From: Massilia terrae
GTDB taxonomy: Bacteria > Pseudomonadota > Gammaproteobacteria > Burkholderiales > Burkholderiaceae_D
DNA: 64,000 bases
Assembly: GCF_024753145.1 (NCBI RefSeq)
Contig: NZ_JANUGU010000005.1
Coordinates: 186,001-250,000 of the forward strand
Direction of reading: 5' to 3'
The position numbers were made by a program, and so were the translations under genes. Below, piece by piece: positions 11,069 through 20,809 of this stretch. A model generated the notes under the pieces. That model did no database searches. It had not been told where the DNA came from and saw only the letters and a program-made list of their open reading frames with translations. Positions within the stretch are counted from its first letter, which is position 1. The number at the start of each line of letters is the position of its first letter.

Positions 11069-11497
11069 TCAGAAACTGAAATTGGAAAGAACGTCGGGCA
11101 TGCCGCCGGCAACCGCCTCGGCCTCGTCCTGGGCCAGCTTGGCGGCGTCCCAGATCTCGAAGTGGGTGCCCATGCCGAGCATCATCACTTCTTTTTCGAG
11201 TCCAACGGCGGCGCGCAGTTCGGGCGAAATCAGGACGCGGCCGGCGCTGTCAAGCTCGACATCGCAGGCGTTCCCAAGGAAAATGCGCTGCCACGCGCGG
11301 GCCGACATCGGCCAGGCAGCGATCTGCTCGCGGTGCTTTTCCCAGACCGGGCGCGGAAAGAACAGCAGGCAACCGTGCGGGTGGCGGGTCAAGGTCAGCT
11401 TGCCCTCGCATTGCTGCAAGAGGGCGTCACGGTGCTTGGCAGGGATGGACATCCTGCCTTTCGCATCGAGATTGATTGCTGACGCGCCTTGGAACAC
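11069..11497 (-). CDS. mraZ: MraZ, transcriptional regulator of the division and cell-wall cluster
   Basis: 142 residues with the two tandem AbrB-like half-domains of MraZ, each marked by a D-x-x-G-R motif: DAKGRMSIP near residue 11 and DSAGRVLIS in the second half. In E. coli MraZ forms a ring, binds spaced TGGGN repeats upstream of its own gene and represses the dcw promoter. Matching repeats lie just upstream here. It is the first gene of the operon, and rsmH starts 13 bases after its stop. Confidence 0.96.
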   Translation of the reverse strand: MFQGASAINLDAKGRMSIPAKHRDALLQQCEGKLTLTRHPHGCLLFFPRPVWEKHREQIAAWPMSARAWQRIFLGNACDVELDSAGRVLISPELRAAVGLEKEVMMLGMGTHFEIWDAAKLAQDEAEAVAGGMPDVLSNFSF

Positions 11498-11560
11498 GTT
11501 GTACCTGGTCTTGGAGAGTGGTCAGTTTAGGTAATTCGTTCGCCGGGATTCCGAAATTCA

Positions 11561-11596
11561 TCCCACAAAACGACACTTTTTCACACTGTTTCCCAC
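11561..11596 (-). promoter_or_regulatory. MraZ operator: four boxes at 10-bp spacing
   Basis: Read on the minus strand, the boxes are GTGGGA (11596-11591), GTGTGA (11586-11581), GTGTCG (11576-11571) and GTGGGA (11566-11561). Each starts exactly 10 bases after the last. The outer two fit the known TGGG core and the inner two are degenerate. The first box overlaps the -10 element, which fits autorepression. Confidence 0.75.
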
Positions 11597-11623
11597 TTTA
11601 GTGGAAGCAAGTTTTGCGGTCAA
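11595..11623 (-). promoter_or_regulatory. Probable mra operon promoter
   Basis: On the minus strand, TTGACC (11623-11618) and TAAAGT (11600-11595) are separated by 17 bases. That is a good sigma-70 arrangement, with expected transcription start near 11588, inside the MraZ boxes and about 90 bases before mraZ. Confidence 0.65.
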
Positions 11624-11811
11624 GCGAATTCACACGTGTAAAAAGCGATTTTTTTCAATGAACTCAAGGACTTAGCGCACTTTGCGTAGATTGCCTTTAG
11701 GAAAAAACATCAAGAAAATGAAGTACTTAGAAAACACTCTGAAAGTGCTACTTCATATTTACACATGGGTTTAACGGTTGTTTTCACGTCAAAAAAAACC
11801 GGAAGTAGTCT

Positions 11812-11848
11812 TAAAAAAGCAAAAGGGCCGGCAAACGATGCCAGCCCC
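11812..11848 (-). terminator. Intrinsic terminator downstream of the 11901-12407 gene
   Basis: Minus-strand hairpin with a 9-bp stem (GGGCTGGCA / TGCCGGCCC, one G-U pair) and a 5-base loop, followed by TTTT-GC-TTTTTT. It would separate the preceding membrane-protein gene from the mra promoter. Confidence 0.7.
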
Positions 11849-11900
11849 GACTGATTCGGCCCGAAGGCCCCTGTGTTGATGTTGGCCCTTGCCCGGATGC

Positions 11901-12407
11901 TTAACTTTTGTCCAACTTGGCATCCTCCTTCTTGGCCTCTTCCATCGCCTCCGGCTCGAGCTCCTCGGCGGACCGGTTGAGCTTGATAAACAGGCCCCAG
12001 GCCGCGAGCAGCAAGGCGGTCGCGGCGAGCACGGCGGCGGCGCTCGGCAGCATCCCTGGATGTTCGTGCAGCGCCTTGAAGGTGCCGACCATCCCTTCCA
12101 CGGCCAGCGCCACCACCAGCACCACCAAAAAGCGCGACAGGTAACGGCGCAGCCGCGTCGGCGCGCTGATGTGGGCGTCGCGGATGACCTCTTCCTCGGT
12201 GATGGTCTGCGCGATCTGCAGCGACACCACGGCGATCGCCAGCAGGCCGATCGCCTCGATCGCCTGGTTCGCGCTGTCCAGCGGCTCCAGGCCGACGGCG
12301 GCCCAGCCGGTGCGCGCCGCTTCGACCAGGAACAGCAAGGACACCAGCGTGAACATCGCGGCGATCAGTGCGTGTACTGTCGAGAAGAAGCGGATCAGGG
12401 CTCTCAA
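11901..12407 (-). CDS. Membrane protein of unknown function
   Basis: 168 residues if it starts at the TTG at 12407, which has GGAGG four bases upstream; no in-frame ATG has a comparable site. Three or four hydrophobic segments are visible (about residues 6-30, 48-65, 90-112 and 120-143), followed by a charged, Glu/Lys-rich cytoplasmic tail. I do not recognise a specific family. It stands alone between the acetyltransferase gene and the terminator at 11812-11848. An upstream extension of the frame is Arg/Ser/Cys-rich and looks like antisense sequence of the acetyltransferase gene. Confidence 0.6.
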   Translation of the reverse strand: MRALIRFFSTVHALIAAMFTLVSLLFLVEAARTGWAAVGLEPLDSANQAIEAIGLLAIAVVSLQIAQTITEEEVIRDAHISAPTRLRRYLSRFLVVLVVALAVEGMVGTFKALHEHPGMLPSAAAVLAATALLLAAWGLFIKLNRSAEELEPEAMEEAKKEDAKLDKS

Positions 12408-12492
12408 GCTGCCTCCATTGCAGGTCCTTGTCCCTGCGATTGTGCCTGATCGTACGGGAGGCATTCGCACCGTTGGCCCGGCGCCGGCCGGC

Positions 12493-13011
12493 TTACAGCA
12501 GGCGCTGCCAGTAGCCGACGTCGACCCAGCGGTCGAACTTGCGGCCGACCTCGCGGAACATCGCCACCTGCTCGAAGCCGAATTTCTCGTGCAGGCGCAC
12601 GCTCGCCGGGTTGGGCTGGGCGATGCCGCCGATCGCCGCATGCACGCCGAGCGCGGCCAGGCGGCGCAGCAACTCTTCATACAGGGCGGAGGCGAGACCG
12701 CGGCCGTGGGCGGCCGCATCCAGGTAGACCGAGCATTCGACCGAAGACCGATAGGCGAGGCGCTCGCGCCACCTGGTCGCGTAGGCGTAGCCGGCCAGCT
12801 TGCCGTCCTGCTCGATCACCAGCCAGGGCAGGCCGATCGAGCGCACCGCCTCCACCCTGCGGGCGATCTCGGCGGCGCCGACCGGCTCAAGTTCAAAGGA
12901 CACGGTCGTGTTGCACACATAATGGTTGTAGATCGCGGCAATGGCCTCCGCGTCCTGCGCTTGCGCCTCCCGAATCACTGCCAGCCTCCGTCGTGATGTG
13001 TTGCGCACCAT
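12493..13011 (-). CDS. GNAT acetyltransferase, phosphinothricin/arsinothricin (ArsN1) type
   Basis: 172 residues. The N-terminal segment with YNHYV...TVSFE is characteristic of the phosphinothricin acetyltransferase group of GNAT enzymes. The acetyl-CoA loop reads AAHGRGLASALYEEL. Members called ArsN1 acetylate the arsenic antibiotic arsinothricin and are often found in ars operons. Here the gene diverges from arsR-arsI-arsC across an 80-bp region with an ArsR-type operator, so an arsinothricin role is a reasonable inference. Phosphinothricin or another amine substrate cannot be excluded. The ATG at 13011 was chosen because the conserved domain begins about 12 residues after it. Confidence 0.75.
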   Translation of the reverse strand: MVRNTSRRRLAVIREAQAQDAEAIAAIYNHYVCNTTVSFELEPVGAAEIARRVEAVRSIGLPWLVIEQDGKLAGYAYATRWRERLAYRSSVECSVYLDAAAHGRGLASALYEELLRRLAALGVHAAIGGIAQPNPASVRLHEKFGFEQVAMFREVGRKFDRWVDVGYWQRLL

Positions 13012-13030
13012 TGTCGCATGTGGAAACCGC

Positions 13031-13059
13031 TTGCAATACTTCGAATATTCGAATATTAT
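13031..13059 (+). promoter_or_regulatory. ars promoter with palindromic ArsR-type operator in the spacer
   Basis: TTGCAA (13031-13036) and TATTAT (13054-13059) are 17 bases apart, a good sigma-70 promoter. The perfect 14-bp palindrome TTCGAATATTCGAA (13040-13053) fills the spacer, where a bound repressor would block RNA polymerase. ATCGAA repeats continue downstream. The same site could also act on the divergent acetyltransferase gene. Confidence 0.7.
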
Positions 13060-13091
13060 CGAACTAACGATACTTCCAGAACTATCGAAGA

Positions 13092-13427
13092 ATGGATAAT
13101 CCCGCTGTCGTTTCAGCCCTTGCCGCCCTCGCACAGGAATCGCGCCTGGCGGCGTTCCGCTTGCTGGTGCAGGCCGGGCCGGAAGGCATGGCCGCCACCC
13201 GCATCGCGGAAGCGCTCGGCATCCCGCCCTCTTCCTTGTCGTTCCACCTCAAGGAACTGACGCATGCCCAGCTCGTCAACCAGAACAAGGCAGGGCGCTC
13301 GCTCATCTACTCGGCCAACTTCGCCACGATGAATGGCCTGCTTTCCTTCCTCACCGAAAACTGCTGCGGCGGAGCGCCCTGCTCGACCGCCGGCCTTTCC
13401 ACCTGCTCTCAAGGAGAATGTTCATGA
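13092..13427 (+). CDS. arsR: ArsR-family arsenic-responsive repressor
   Basis: 111 residues, a small winged-helix SmtB/ArsR protein. The recognition helix region is IPPSSLSFHLKEL (about residues 45-57). A C-terminal cluster of cysteines (Cys91, Cys92, Cys97) matches the layout of the Acidithiobacillus-type ArsR, in which three C-terminal cysteines bind trivalent arsenic, rather than the helix-borne site of the E. coli protein. It is the first gene of a four-gene operon, and its TGA overlaps the arsI ATG. Confidence 0.88.
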   Translation: MDNPAVVSALAALAQESRLAAFRLLVQAGPEGMAATRIAEALGIPPSSLSFHLKELTHAQLVNQNKAGRSLIYSANFATMNGLLSFLTENCCGGAPCSTAGLSTCSQGECS

Positions 13428-13909
13428 AACGCTTTCACGTACACGTCGCCGTCGACAACCTGGCGGACAGCATCAAGTTTTACTCCGGCATGTTTGCCGC
13501 AGAGCCCAGCGTCGTCAAACAGGATTACGCGAAATGGATGCTGGACGATCCACGCATCAACTTCGCAATCTCAGTGCGCGATCGCGCGGTTGGGATCAAC
13601 CACCTCGGCATGCAAGTCGATTCGGCCGAGGAACTGGCCGGGATGCAGGCGCGGCTGTCGAGCCTGCGCACGGATGTGGTCGAGCAGGCGGAAGCGGCAT
13701 GCTGCTACGCGAAGTCCGATAAATACTGGGTGCAGGATCCGACCGGCATCGCATGGGAGACTTTCCACACCCTCGACAGCATCCCGGTGTATGGCGACGG
13801 CGCCGGTTCCGGCGCGCGTCCGGAAGACGCAGCGCGCTGCTGCGCGCCTGCAATCAAACCCGCCGCGTCCAGCTGCGGCACGAAGAGCAAAGCTGCTGAT
13901 CGACCATGA
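13424..13909 (+). CDS. arsI: ArsI-type C-As lyase (ArsI/CadI glyoxalase-fold dioxygenase)
   Basis: 161 residues. ArsI is an iron-dependent dioxygenase of the vicinal-oxygen-chelate fold that cleaves the carbon-arsenic bond of trivalent methyl and aromatic arsenicals. The predicted metal ligands are present in the right order (His5 or His7, His60, Glu112), and so is the vicinal Cys93-Cys94 pair that binds the arsenical. The ATG at 13424 has AAGGAGA at the right distance, while one two codons earlier would be too close. The C-terminal tail is Cys- and Ala-rich (RCCAPA), longer than the core fold needs. It overlaps arsR and arsC by four bases each. Confidence 0.85.
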   Translation: MKRFHVHVAVDNLADSIKFYSGMFAAEPSVVKQDYAKWMLDDPRINFAISVRDRAVGINHLGMQVDSAEELAGMQARLSSLRTDVVEQAEAACCYAKSDKYWVQDPTGIAWETFHTLDSIPVYGDGAGSGARPEDAARCCAPAIKPAASSCGTKSKAADRP

Positions 13910-14406
13910 CCGACAAGACATATAACGTACTGTTCCTGTGCACCGGCAACTCCGCGCGCAGCGTGATGGCGGAGGCGCTGGCAACCACCCTGAGCCACGG
14001 CCGCTTCAGGGGCTTTAGCGCGGGCAGCAAGCCGGCTGGCAAAGTCAATCCGTTCGCCATCGAAAAAACGGACGCGATTGGCTACCCGTCGGCCAATTTG
14101 CGCAGCAAGAGCTGGGACGAGTTCGCTCTCCCCGGCGCCTCGCGCATGGATTTCATCATCACGGTATGCGACAACGCGGCCGGCGAGGCGTGCCCGGTGT
14201 GGCCGGGCCACCCCGCCACCGCGCACTGGGGCTTCGAAGACCCGGCCGCCGTCGCAGGCAGCGACGCTCAAAAGCGCGCCGCGTTTGAACAGGTGTTCCA
14301 GCAAATCCAGGCGCGCATGCGGATGTTCGTCGATCTGCCTCTGGAATCGATGGATGACGCCGCGGCGCGTGCAGCCGTGCGCCGAATCGGGGAGACCGCG
14401 GTATGA
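13906..14406 (+). CDS. arsC: Arsenate reductase, low-molecular-weight phosphatase type
   Basis: 166 residues. It reduces arsenate to arsenite in the cytoplasm. The phosphatase-like P-loop CTGNSAR begins at Cys12 and ends at Arg18, and further cysteines at 88 and 96 lie where thioredoxin- or glutaredoxin-coupled enzymes keep their resolving cysteines. Both ends overlap neighbours as ATGA, so the whole arsR-arsI-arsC-aquaporin set is probably one coupled unit. No arsB or acr3 arsenite pump is present in the operon. Confidence 0.9.
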   Translation: MTDKTYNVLFLCTGNSARSVMAEALATTLSHGRFRGFSAGSKPAGKVNPFAIEKTDAIGYPSANLRSKSWDEFALPGASRMDFIITVCDNAAGEACPVWPGHPATAHWGFEDPAAVAGSDAQKRAAFEQVFQQIQARMRMFVDLPLESMDDAAARAAVRRIGETAV

Positions 14407-15123
14407 CGCTCGCACGCCGCCTGGTGGCGGAGGGAGTCGGCACGGCGATGCTGCTGGCGGTGGTGGTCGGCTCCGCGACGATGGCCGACCGGCTCGCCGG
14501 CGGTAACCAGGCGCTGTCGCTGCTGGCGAACACGATCGCCACCGGCGCCGGGCTGCTGGCGCTGATCCTGATGTTCGGCACCATTTCGGGCGCCCATTTC
14601 AACTCCATCGTCACGCTGTCGGAGGCCTGGCAAGGCAATGTGCCAAGGCGCGAAGTGCTGCCCTATCTCGCCGCGCAGCTGCTGGGCGCCTTTGCCGGCG
14701 TGGCGGCGGCCCACCTGATGTTCGGCCTGGCGCCGTTCGAAACCTCGACGCACATGCGCGCCGGACCGGCGATGTGGTGGAGCGAGTTCGTCGCGACCTT
14801 CGGCCTGATCGGCGTGATCATGGGCTGCTCGCGCAGCCGGCCTTCGCTAACGCCGTTCGCCGTGGCCTCGTACATCACGGCAGGATACTGGTTCACGGCC
14901 TCCAGTTCGTTTGCAAACCCGGCAGTGACGCTGGCGCGCATGGCCACCAGCACGGTCGCAGGCATCCGGCCCGCAGACGCGACCGGCTTCATTATTGCGG
15001 AGCTATTGGGCGCGGCGGCGGCGACGGTGCTATTTGGCTGGCTGTATCCACCGGCGCCGGCGGGTGCGACCGTGGCCGGCACGGTGACGCCGGGAGAGTT
15101 TGCGGGCTCCAGCGACCAGGGGG

Positions 15124-15143
<20 letters not shown>
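14403..15143 (+). CDS. Aquaglyceroporin-family channel (AqpS-like, arsenite exit)
   Basis: 246 residues with six predicted membrane segments and the two half-helix loops of the MIP family. The second loop has the standard Asn-Pro-Ala (172-174), but the first reads Asn67-Ser68-Ile69 in place of NPA. AqpS-type channels replace an arsenite pump in some ars operons and let arsenite or methylarsenite leave down its gradient, which would explain the missing pump. The 3' end overlaps glpK, which is convergent, by 20 bases, so a link to glycerol uptake is also conceivable. Confidence 0.8.
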
Positions 15144-16608
<1,465 letters not shown>

Positions 16609-16650
16609 CAATGCCTCCCGGGCCGCCGGCGCGCCGGCGTGAATTCAATG

Positions 16651-16982
16651 TAAAGCAGGCCGATAGGCCGGATTCTGTTACGGCGGTTGCCCGCTATGAC
16701 AGCCATTCCTCTAGGCGCCGAATTACTCCGGCGCTCAAGCTTCCTACCCGCACGCTCCGCGAGCAACATCAACGCGTGCCTATTTGGAATTGCTCCAGGT
16801 GGAGGTTACCGCGTTTCACCGTAACTTAATACGCTCGTCTCTGTGGCCCTATTCCTCGCCTTATACCCCGAAGGGATTTCAGCGGACGGCCGTTAACCGT
16901 CACCCTGCTCTGTGGAGTCCGGACCTTCCTCCCGCCAGCACCTTGCGGCGCCAGCCAGCGGCTGCCTGGCCTGCTTCACCCG
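16651..16982 (-). ncRNA. rnpB: RNase P RNA, bacterial type A
   Basis: The catalytic RNA that trims tRNA 5' ends. On the minus strand the universal core is clear: the GAGGAA-x-GTCCGGACTCCACAGAG block near 16935-16910, the GGGTGACGGTTAACG segment, the CGGCGTAACCTCCACCTGGAG region, and the 3' AATCCGGCCTATCGGCC end near 16665. A TACAAT -10-like element lies at 16991-16986, just before the predicted 5' end. Ends are approximate to a few bases. About 330 nucleotides fits type A. Confidence 0.93.
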
Positions 16983-17111
16983 GGCATTGTAACCGATGGG
17001 CGGCCGGGCCCCCGCCCCGTTTTATGTAATTTGGTGTCGCCATTTCAAAAGCCGCTATGGATCGGCTCGCATAGAATCGCCAGATGCCAAATCATCAAGG
17101 ATGACAGAACC

Positions 17112-18815
17112 ATGACGCACCCATCCCGTTCCGGCGGCCAGATCCTGGTCGACGCGCTCCAAGTCCACGGCGTCGAGATCGCCTTCGGCGTGCCCGGCGA
17201 AAGCTACCTGGACGTGCTGGATGCGCTGCACGACTCGGACATCCGCTTCATCGTCAACCGCCAGGAAGGCGGCGCCGCCTTCATGGCCGAGGCCTACGGC
17301 AAGATGACGGGCAAGCCGGGCATCTGCTTCGTCACCCGCGGGCCGGGCGCGACCAATGCGTCGATCGGCGTACACACGGCGTTCCAGGATTCGACGCCGA
17401 TGATCCTGTTCATCGGCCAGGTCGGCACCGATTTCATGGACCGCGAGGCTTTCCAGGAAATCGACTACCGCCGCATGTATGGACAGATGGCCAAGTGGGT
17501 GGCCCAGATCGACCGCGCCGACCGCATTCCCGAATACCTGGCGCGCGCCTTCCAGGTGGCGACCAGCGGCCGGCCGGGTCCGGTGGTGCTGGCCCTGCCG
17601 GAAGACATGCTGGTCGCCAAGGCCGCTGTGGCCGACACGCGCCGCTACCAGCCGGTCCAGGCCTCGCCTTCCGCCGCGCAGGTCGACACCTTGCGCGGCA
17701 TGCTGGCGCAGTCGAAGAAGCCGATCCTGCTGCTGGGCGGCGCGACCTGGAATGCGCAGGCCTGCGCCGACGTGCAGCGCTTCGCCGAGGCCAACCACTT
17801 GCCGGTGGCCTGCGCCTTCCGTTTCCAGGACCTGCTGGACAATGAGCATCCGCATTACGTGGGCGACGTCGGCATCGGCATCAATCCCAAGCTGGCGGCG
17901 CGTGTGCGCGAAGCCGACCTCGTCATCGCCTTCGGCCCGCGCCTGGGCGAAATGACGACCAGCGGCTACGCGCTGCTGGAGGCGCCGGTGCCGCGCCAGC
18001 GACTCGTGCATATTCATACCGACGCCGAGGAACTGGGCAGCGTCTACCAGGCCGAGCTGATGATCAATAGCGGCGCGCCGCAGGCGGCGGCAATGCTGGC
18101 CGCGATGGCGCCGGTGGACGCGAGCGCATGGCGGCACACGGTTGCCGCAGCGAAGGCTGAGCTGGCGGAATGGCAAGTCCAGCCGCCGATCTTCCGCGAT
18201 GGCAACGCGCCGCTCGACCTGTGGCAGCTGGTGCAGCAGCTGATGTCGACGCTGCCGCATGACACCATCATCACCAATGGCGCCGGCAACTACGCCACCT
18301 GGGCGCACCGCTTCTTCCGCTACGGCGGCATGCGTACCCAGCTGGCACCGACCAGCGGGGCGATGGGGTACGCGGTGCCGGCCGGTGTGGCGGCCAAGAT
18401 CATCGATCCGGAGCGGACCGTGGTGACCTTTGCCGGCGACGGCGAGTTCATGATGACCGGTCAGGAACTGGCGACCGCGGTGCAGTATCGCGCCGGCGTG
18501 CTGATGATTGTGTTCAACAACAACATGTTCGGCACCATCCGCATGCACCAGGAGCGCGAGTACCCAGGCCGCGTATCGGGCACCGGGCTGCACAATCCGG
18601 ACTTTGCGGCGCTAGCCCGGGCCTATGGCGGACATGGCGAAGTGGTCGAGAAGACAGCCGATTTTGCGGGCGCGCTGGAGCGGGCCGTGACGTTCGCCCG
18701 TGAGCAGAAGCTGCCGGCGCTGATCGAATTGCGCTACGACGGCAACCTGATTACCCCGAATGCGACGCTGGAGACGATTCGCAAGGGAGCGGAGGCCGCA
18801 AAAAAGGCCAATTAA
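17112..18815 (+). CDS. Thiamine-diphosphate enzyme of the acetolactate synthase family
   Basis: 567 residues with the three domains of acetolactate-synthase-like enzymes. The catalytic glutamate is in NRQEGGAAFMAEAYG (about residues 54-68). The thiamine-diphosphate/Mg site near residue 440 reads GDGEFMMTGQEL...NNNMFGT. The substrate is not certain. There is no small regulatory subunit next door and no ilvC, so it may be a catabolic or side-chain-specific paralogue rather than the biosynthetic IlvB. The ATG at 17112 follows a short leader after the rnpB promoter region. Confidence 0.8.
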   Translation: MTHPSRSGGQILVDALQVHGVEIAFGVPGESYLDVLDALHDSDIRFIVNRQEGGAAFMAEAYGKMTGKPGICFVTRGPGATNASIGVHTAFQDSTPMILFIGQVGTDFMDREAFQEIDYRRMYGQMAKWVAQIDRADRIPEYLARAFQVATSGRPGPVVLALPEDMLVAKAAVADTRRYQPVQASPSAAQVDTLRGMLAQSKKPILLLGGATWNAQACADVQRFAEANHLPVACAFRFQDLLDNEHPHYVGDVGIGINPKLAARVREADLVIAFGPRLGEMTTSGYALLEAPVPRQRLVHIHTDAEELGSVYQAELMINSGAPQAAAMLAAMAPVDASAWRHTVAAAKAELAEWQVQPPIFRDGNAPLDLWQLVQQLMSTLPHDTIITNGAGNYATWAHRFFRYGGMRTQLAPTSGAMGYAVPAGVAAKIIDPERTVVTFAGDGEFMMTGQELATAVQYRAGVLMIVFNNNMFGTIRMHQEREYPGRVSGTGLHNPDFAALARAYGGHGEVVEKTADFAGALERAVTFAREQKLPALIELRYDGNLITPNATLETIRKGAEAAKKAN

Positions 18816-18841
18816 GAAAGCGCGCGATAGAAAGAGCACGT

Positions 18842-18924
18842 CGTCCTCGCGAAAGCGGGGATCCCATTTTGCCGGCACCTCGTCGGCGCATGCAGAAATG
18901 CGGGCCCCGCTTTCGAGAGGACCA
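18842..18924. repeat. REP-like palindromic intergenic element
   Basis: Inverted arms GTCCTCGCGAAAGCGGGG (near 18843-18860) and CCCCGCTTTCGAGAGGAC (near 18906-18923) flank a GATCCCATTTTG core. Related arms occur at 22391-22418, 23864-23897 and 38343-38455, so this is a dispersed family. Confidence 0.7.
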
Positions 18925-18953
18925 CGCAACTTTATAACGAGTGCGCGAGAACC

Positions 18954-19145
18954 TTACTTCAGCCCAATCTCCGCAGGCATCGGCAGAGGCTTGTCGAAGA
19001 TACTGGGCGGGTCGGTTGGGATGGTCAGGAACGTGGCCACCAGGGCGATGAACAGCCAGACCACGAGGTTACGCAAGGTTGCCGCACCGCCGCCCTCGGG
19101 GTTGTCTCCATGGATGAGCCGTCTGAGAAAATCGGAAGGTTTCAC
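18954..19145 (-). CDS. Small single-span membrane protein
   Basis: 63 residues beginning with a GTG at 19145 that has AGAGGA about seven bases upstream. A basic N-terminus (MKPSDFLRRLIHG) is followed by one hydrophobic segment (about residues 25-43) and a Pro-rich tail. I do not recognise it. It stands alone between a REP-like element and ftsY. Confidence 0.5.
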   Translation of the reverse strand: MKPSDFLRRLIHGDNPEGGGAATLRNLVVWLFIALVATFLTIPTDPPSIFDKPLPMPAEIGLK

Positions 19146-19357
19146 GATCGGTTCCTCTTTCGCCTGTTTTTGGTCTTGTTAGTTCCCAATCTATACCACT
19201 CCTAGCGTAAATTCCAGCCTTGATACGGTTGAGTTGCTGGACGACGGGCCTGCTGCCTACAGGAATCAAAGTCCTGCTCTGGTAAAATACGCGCGACCCT
19301 GTTCCGGCGCCCCGGCATGATTGGTGGCGCGCGCAGTACCCGCCTTCTCACATTCCA

Positions 19358-20803
19358 ATGTTCAGCTTCTTTAAACGTAAAAAACCGGAAGAGCCAACCG
19401 TCGAGCCGACACCGGCCCCGGAAACGCCCGCCGAGCCGGCTGCGGCCGAATCTTCTTTCCTTCGTCGCCTGTTTGGTGGCGGCGCCGAACCCGCGCCCAC
19501 GCCGGAACCGACTGCCGCGCCGACGATCGCTCCGACCGCTGCTCCAACGGCTGCGCCGACTGCTGCTCCGACACCGGCGCCAACTGCCGCACCGACCTTT
19601 GCACCAAGCCCTGCGCCGACTGTCGCACCGACTGCCGCACCGAGCCCGGCTCCGACCGTGGCGCCGACGTTCGCGCCGACTCCTGCGCCGACTCCTGCGC
19701 CGACGCCGGCTCCGACCGCTGCGCCGGTCGCGACGCCTGCCCCTACCGCAGCGCCGACGCCCGCGCCGACTGTCGCCCCGACTCCTGCCCCGACTCCAGC
19801 ACCGACGGCCGCCCCCACTCCGGCGCCCCCCCCGGTCCCGACCGCCGTGCCGGTCGCCGAGCTGTTCCCCGAAACCGCCGAACGCCCGACCACCGAAGCG
19901 GAAAAGAAGAAGTCCTGGATGGCGCGCCTGAAGGCGGGCCTGGCCAAGACCTCCAGCAACCTGTCGCTGCTGTTCGTCGGCGCGCGCATCGACGAGGACC
20001 TGTACGAGGAACTCGAATCGGCGCTGCTGATGGCCGACGCCGGCATGGACGCGACCGAATTCCTGCTGTCGAACCTGCGCCGCAAGGTCAAGGAAGAGAA
20101 GCTGCTCGAAGCCGTGCAGGTGAAGGCCGCGCTCAAGGAGCTGATGATCGAGCTGCTGCGCCCTCTTGAAAAATCGCTGGAGCTGGGCCGCTACGAGCCG
20201 ATGGTCATGATGATCTCGGGCGTGAACGGCGCCGGCAAGACCACCACCATCGGCAAGCTGGCCAAACACATGCAGCGCTATGAGCAGGCGGTGCTGCTGG
20301 CCGCGGGCGACACCTTCCGCGCCGCCGCGCGCGAGCAGCTGCAGGTCTGGGGCCAGCGTAACAACGTGACCGTGGTCTCGCAAGCCTCGGGCGACCCGGC
20401 CGCGGTGGCCTTCGACGCGGTCCAGTCGGGCAAGGCGCGCGGCATGGACGTGGTGATGGTCGATACCGCCGGCCGCCTGCCGACCCAGCTGCACCTGATG
20501 GAAGAACTGCGCAAGATCAAGCGCGTCATCGGTAAAGGCATGGATGGCGCGCCGCACGAGGTGGTGCTGGTCATCGACGGCAACACCGGCCAGAACGCGC
20601 TGGCGCAGGTGAAGGCCTTCGACGACGCGCTGCAGCTCACCGGCCTGGTGATCACCAAGCTCGATGGCACCGCCAAGGGCGGCGTGCTGGCGGCGATCGC
20701 GCGCATGCGGCCGGTGCCGGTGTACTTCATTGGCGTGGGCGAAAAGCTGGACGACCTGCAGCCTTTCAACGCGGATGAATTCGTCGAAGCGCTGCTCGGA
20801 TAA
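19358..20803 (+). CDS. ftsY: FtsY, signal recognition particle receptor GTPase
   Basis: 481 residues. FtsY docks ribosome-SRP complexes at the membrane for co-translational insertion. The C-terminal NG domain (about residues 180-481) is standard: GVNGAGKTTTIGKLA loop, DTAGRLPTQ and TKLDGTAKGG. The N-terminal A domain is unusual. Residues about 45-166 are an almost pure Ala/Pro/Thr tract built from APT and PAPT units, while typical A domains are acidic. The extreme N-terminus (MFSFFKRKKP) is an amphipathic, basic membrane-binding helix. It begins a three-gene run with ftsE and ftsX. Confidence 0.96.
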   Translation: MFSFFKRKKPEEPTVEPTPAPETPAEPAAAESSFLRRLFGGGAEPAPTPEPTAAPTIAPTAAPTAAPTAAPTPAPTAAPTFAPSPAPTVAPTAAPSPAPTVAPTFAPTPAPTPAPTPAPTAAPVATPAPTAAPTPAPTVAPTPAPTPAPTAAPTPAPPPVPTAVPVAELFPETAERPTTEAEKKKSWMARLKAGLAKTSSNLSLLFVGARIDEDLYEELESALLMADAGMDATEFLLSNLRRKVKEEKLLEAVQVKAALKELMIELLRPLEKSLELGRYEPMVMMISGVNGAGKTTTIGKLAKHMQRYEQAVLLAAGDTFRAAAREQLQVWGQRNNVTVVSQASGDPAAVAFDAVQSGKARGMDVVMVDTAGRLPTQLHLMEELRKIKRVIGKGMDGAPHEVVLVIDGNTGQNALAQVKAFDDALQLTGLVITKLDGTAKGGVLAAIARMRPVPVYFIGVGEKLDDLQPFNADEFVEALLG

Positions 20804-20809
20804 GGACCT

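Noticed and set aside
19348..20136. Minus-strand frame with a long GAGVGA repeat opposite ftsY
   Set aside because: It is the reverse complement of the Ala/Pro/Thr tract of FtsY, not a silk- or PE-PGRS-like protein.
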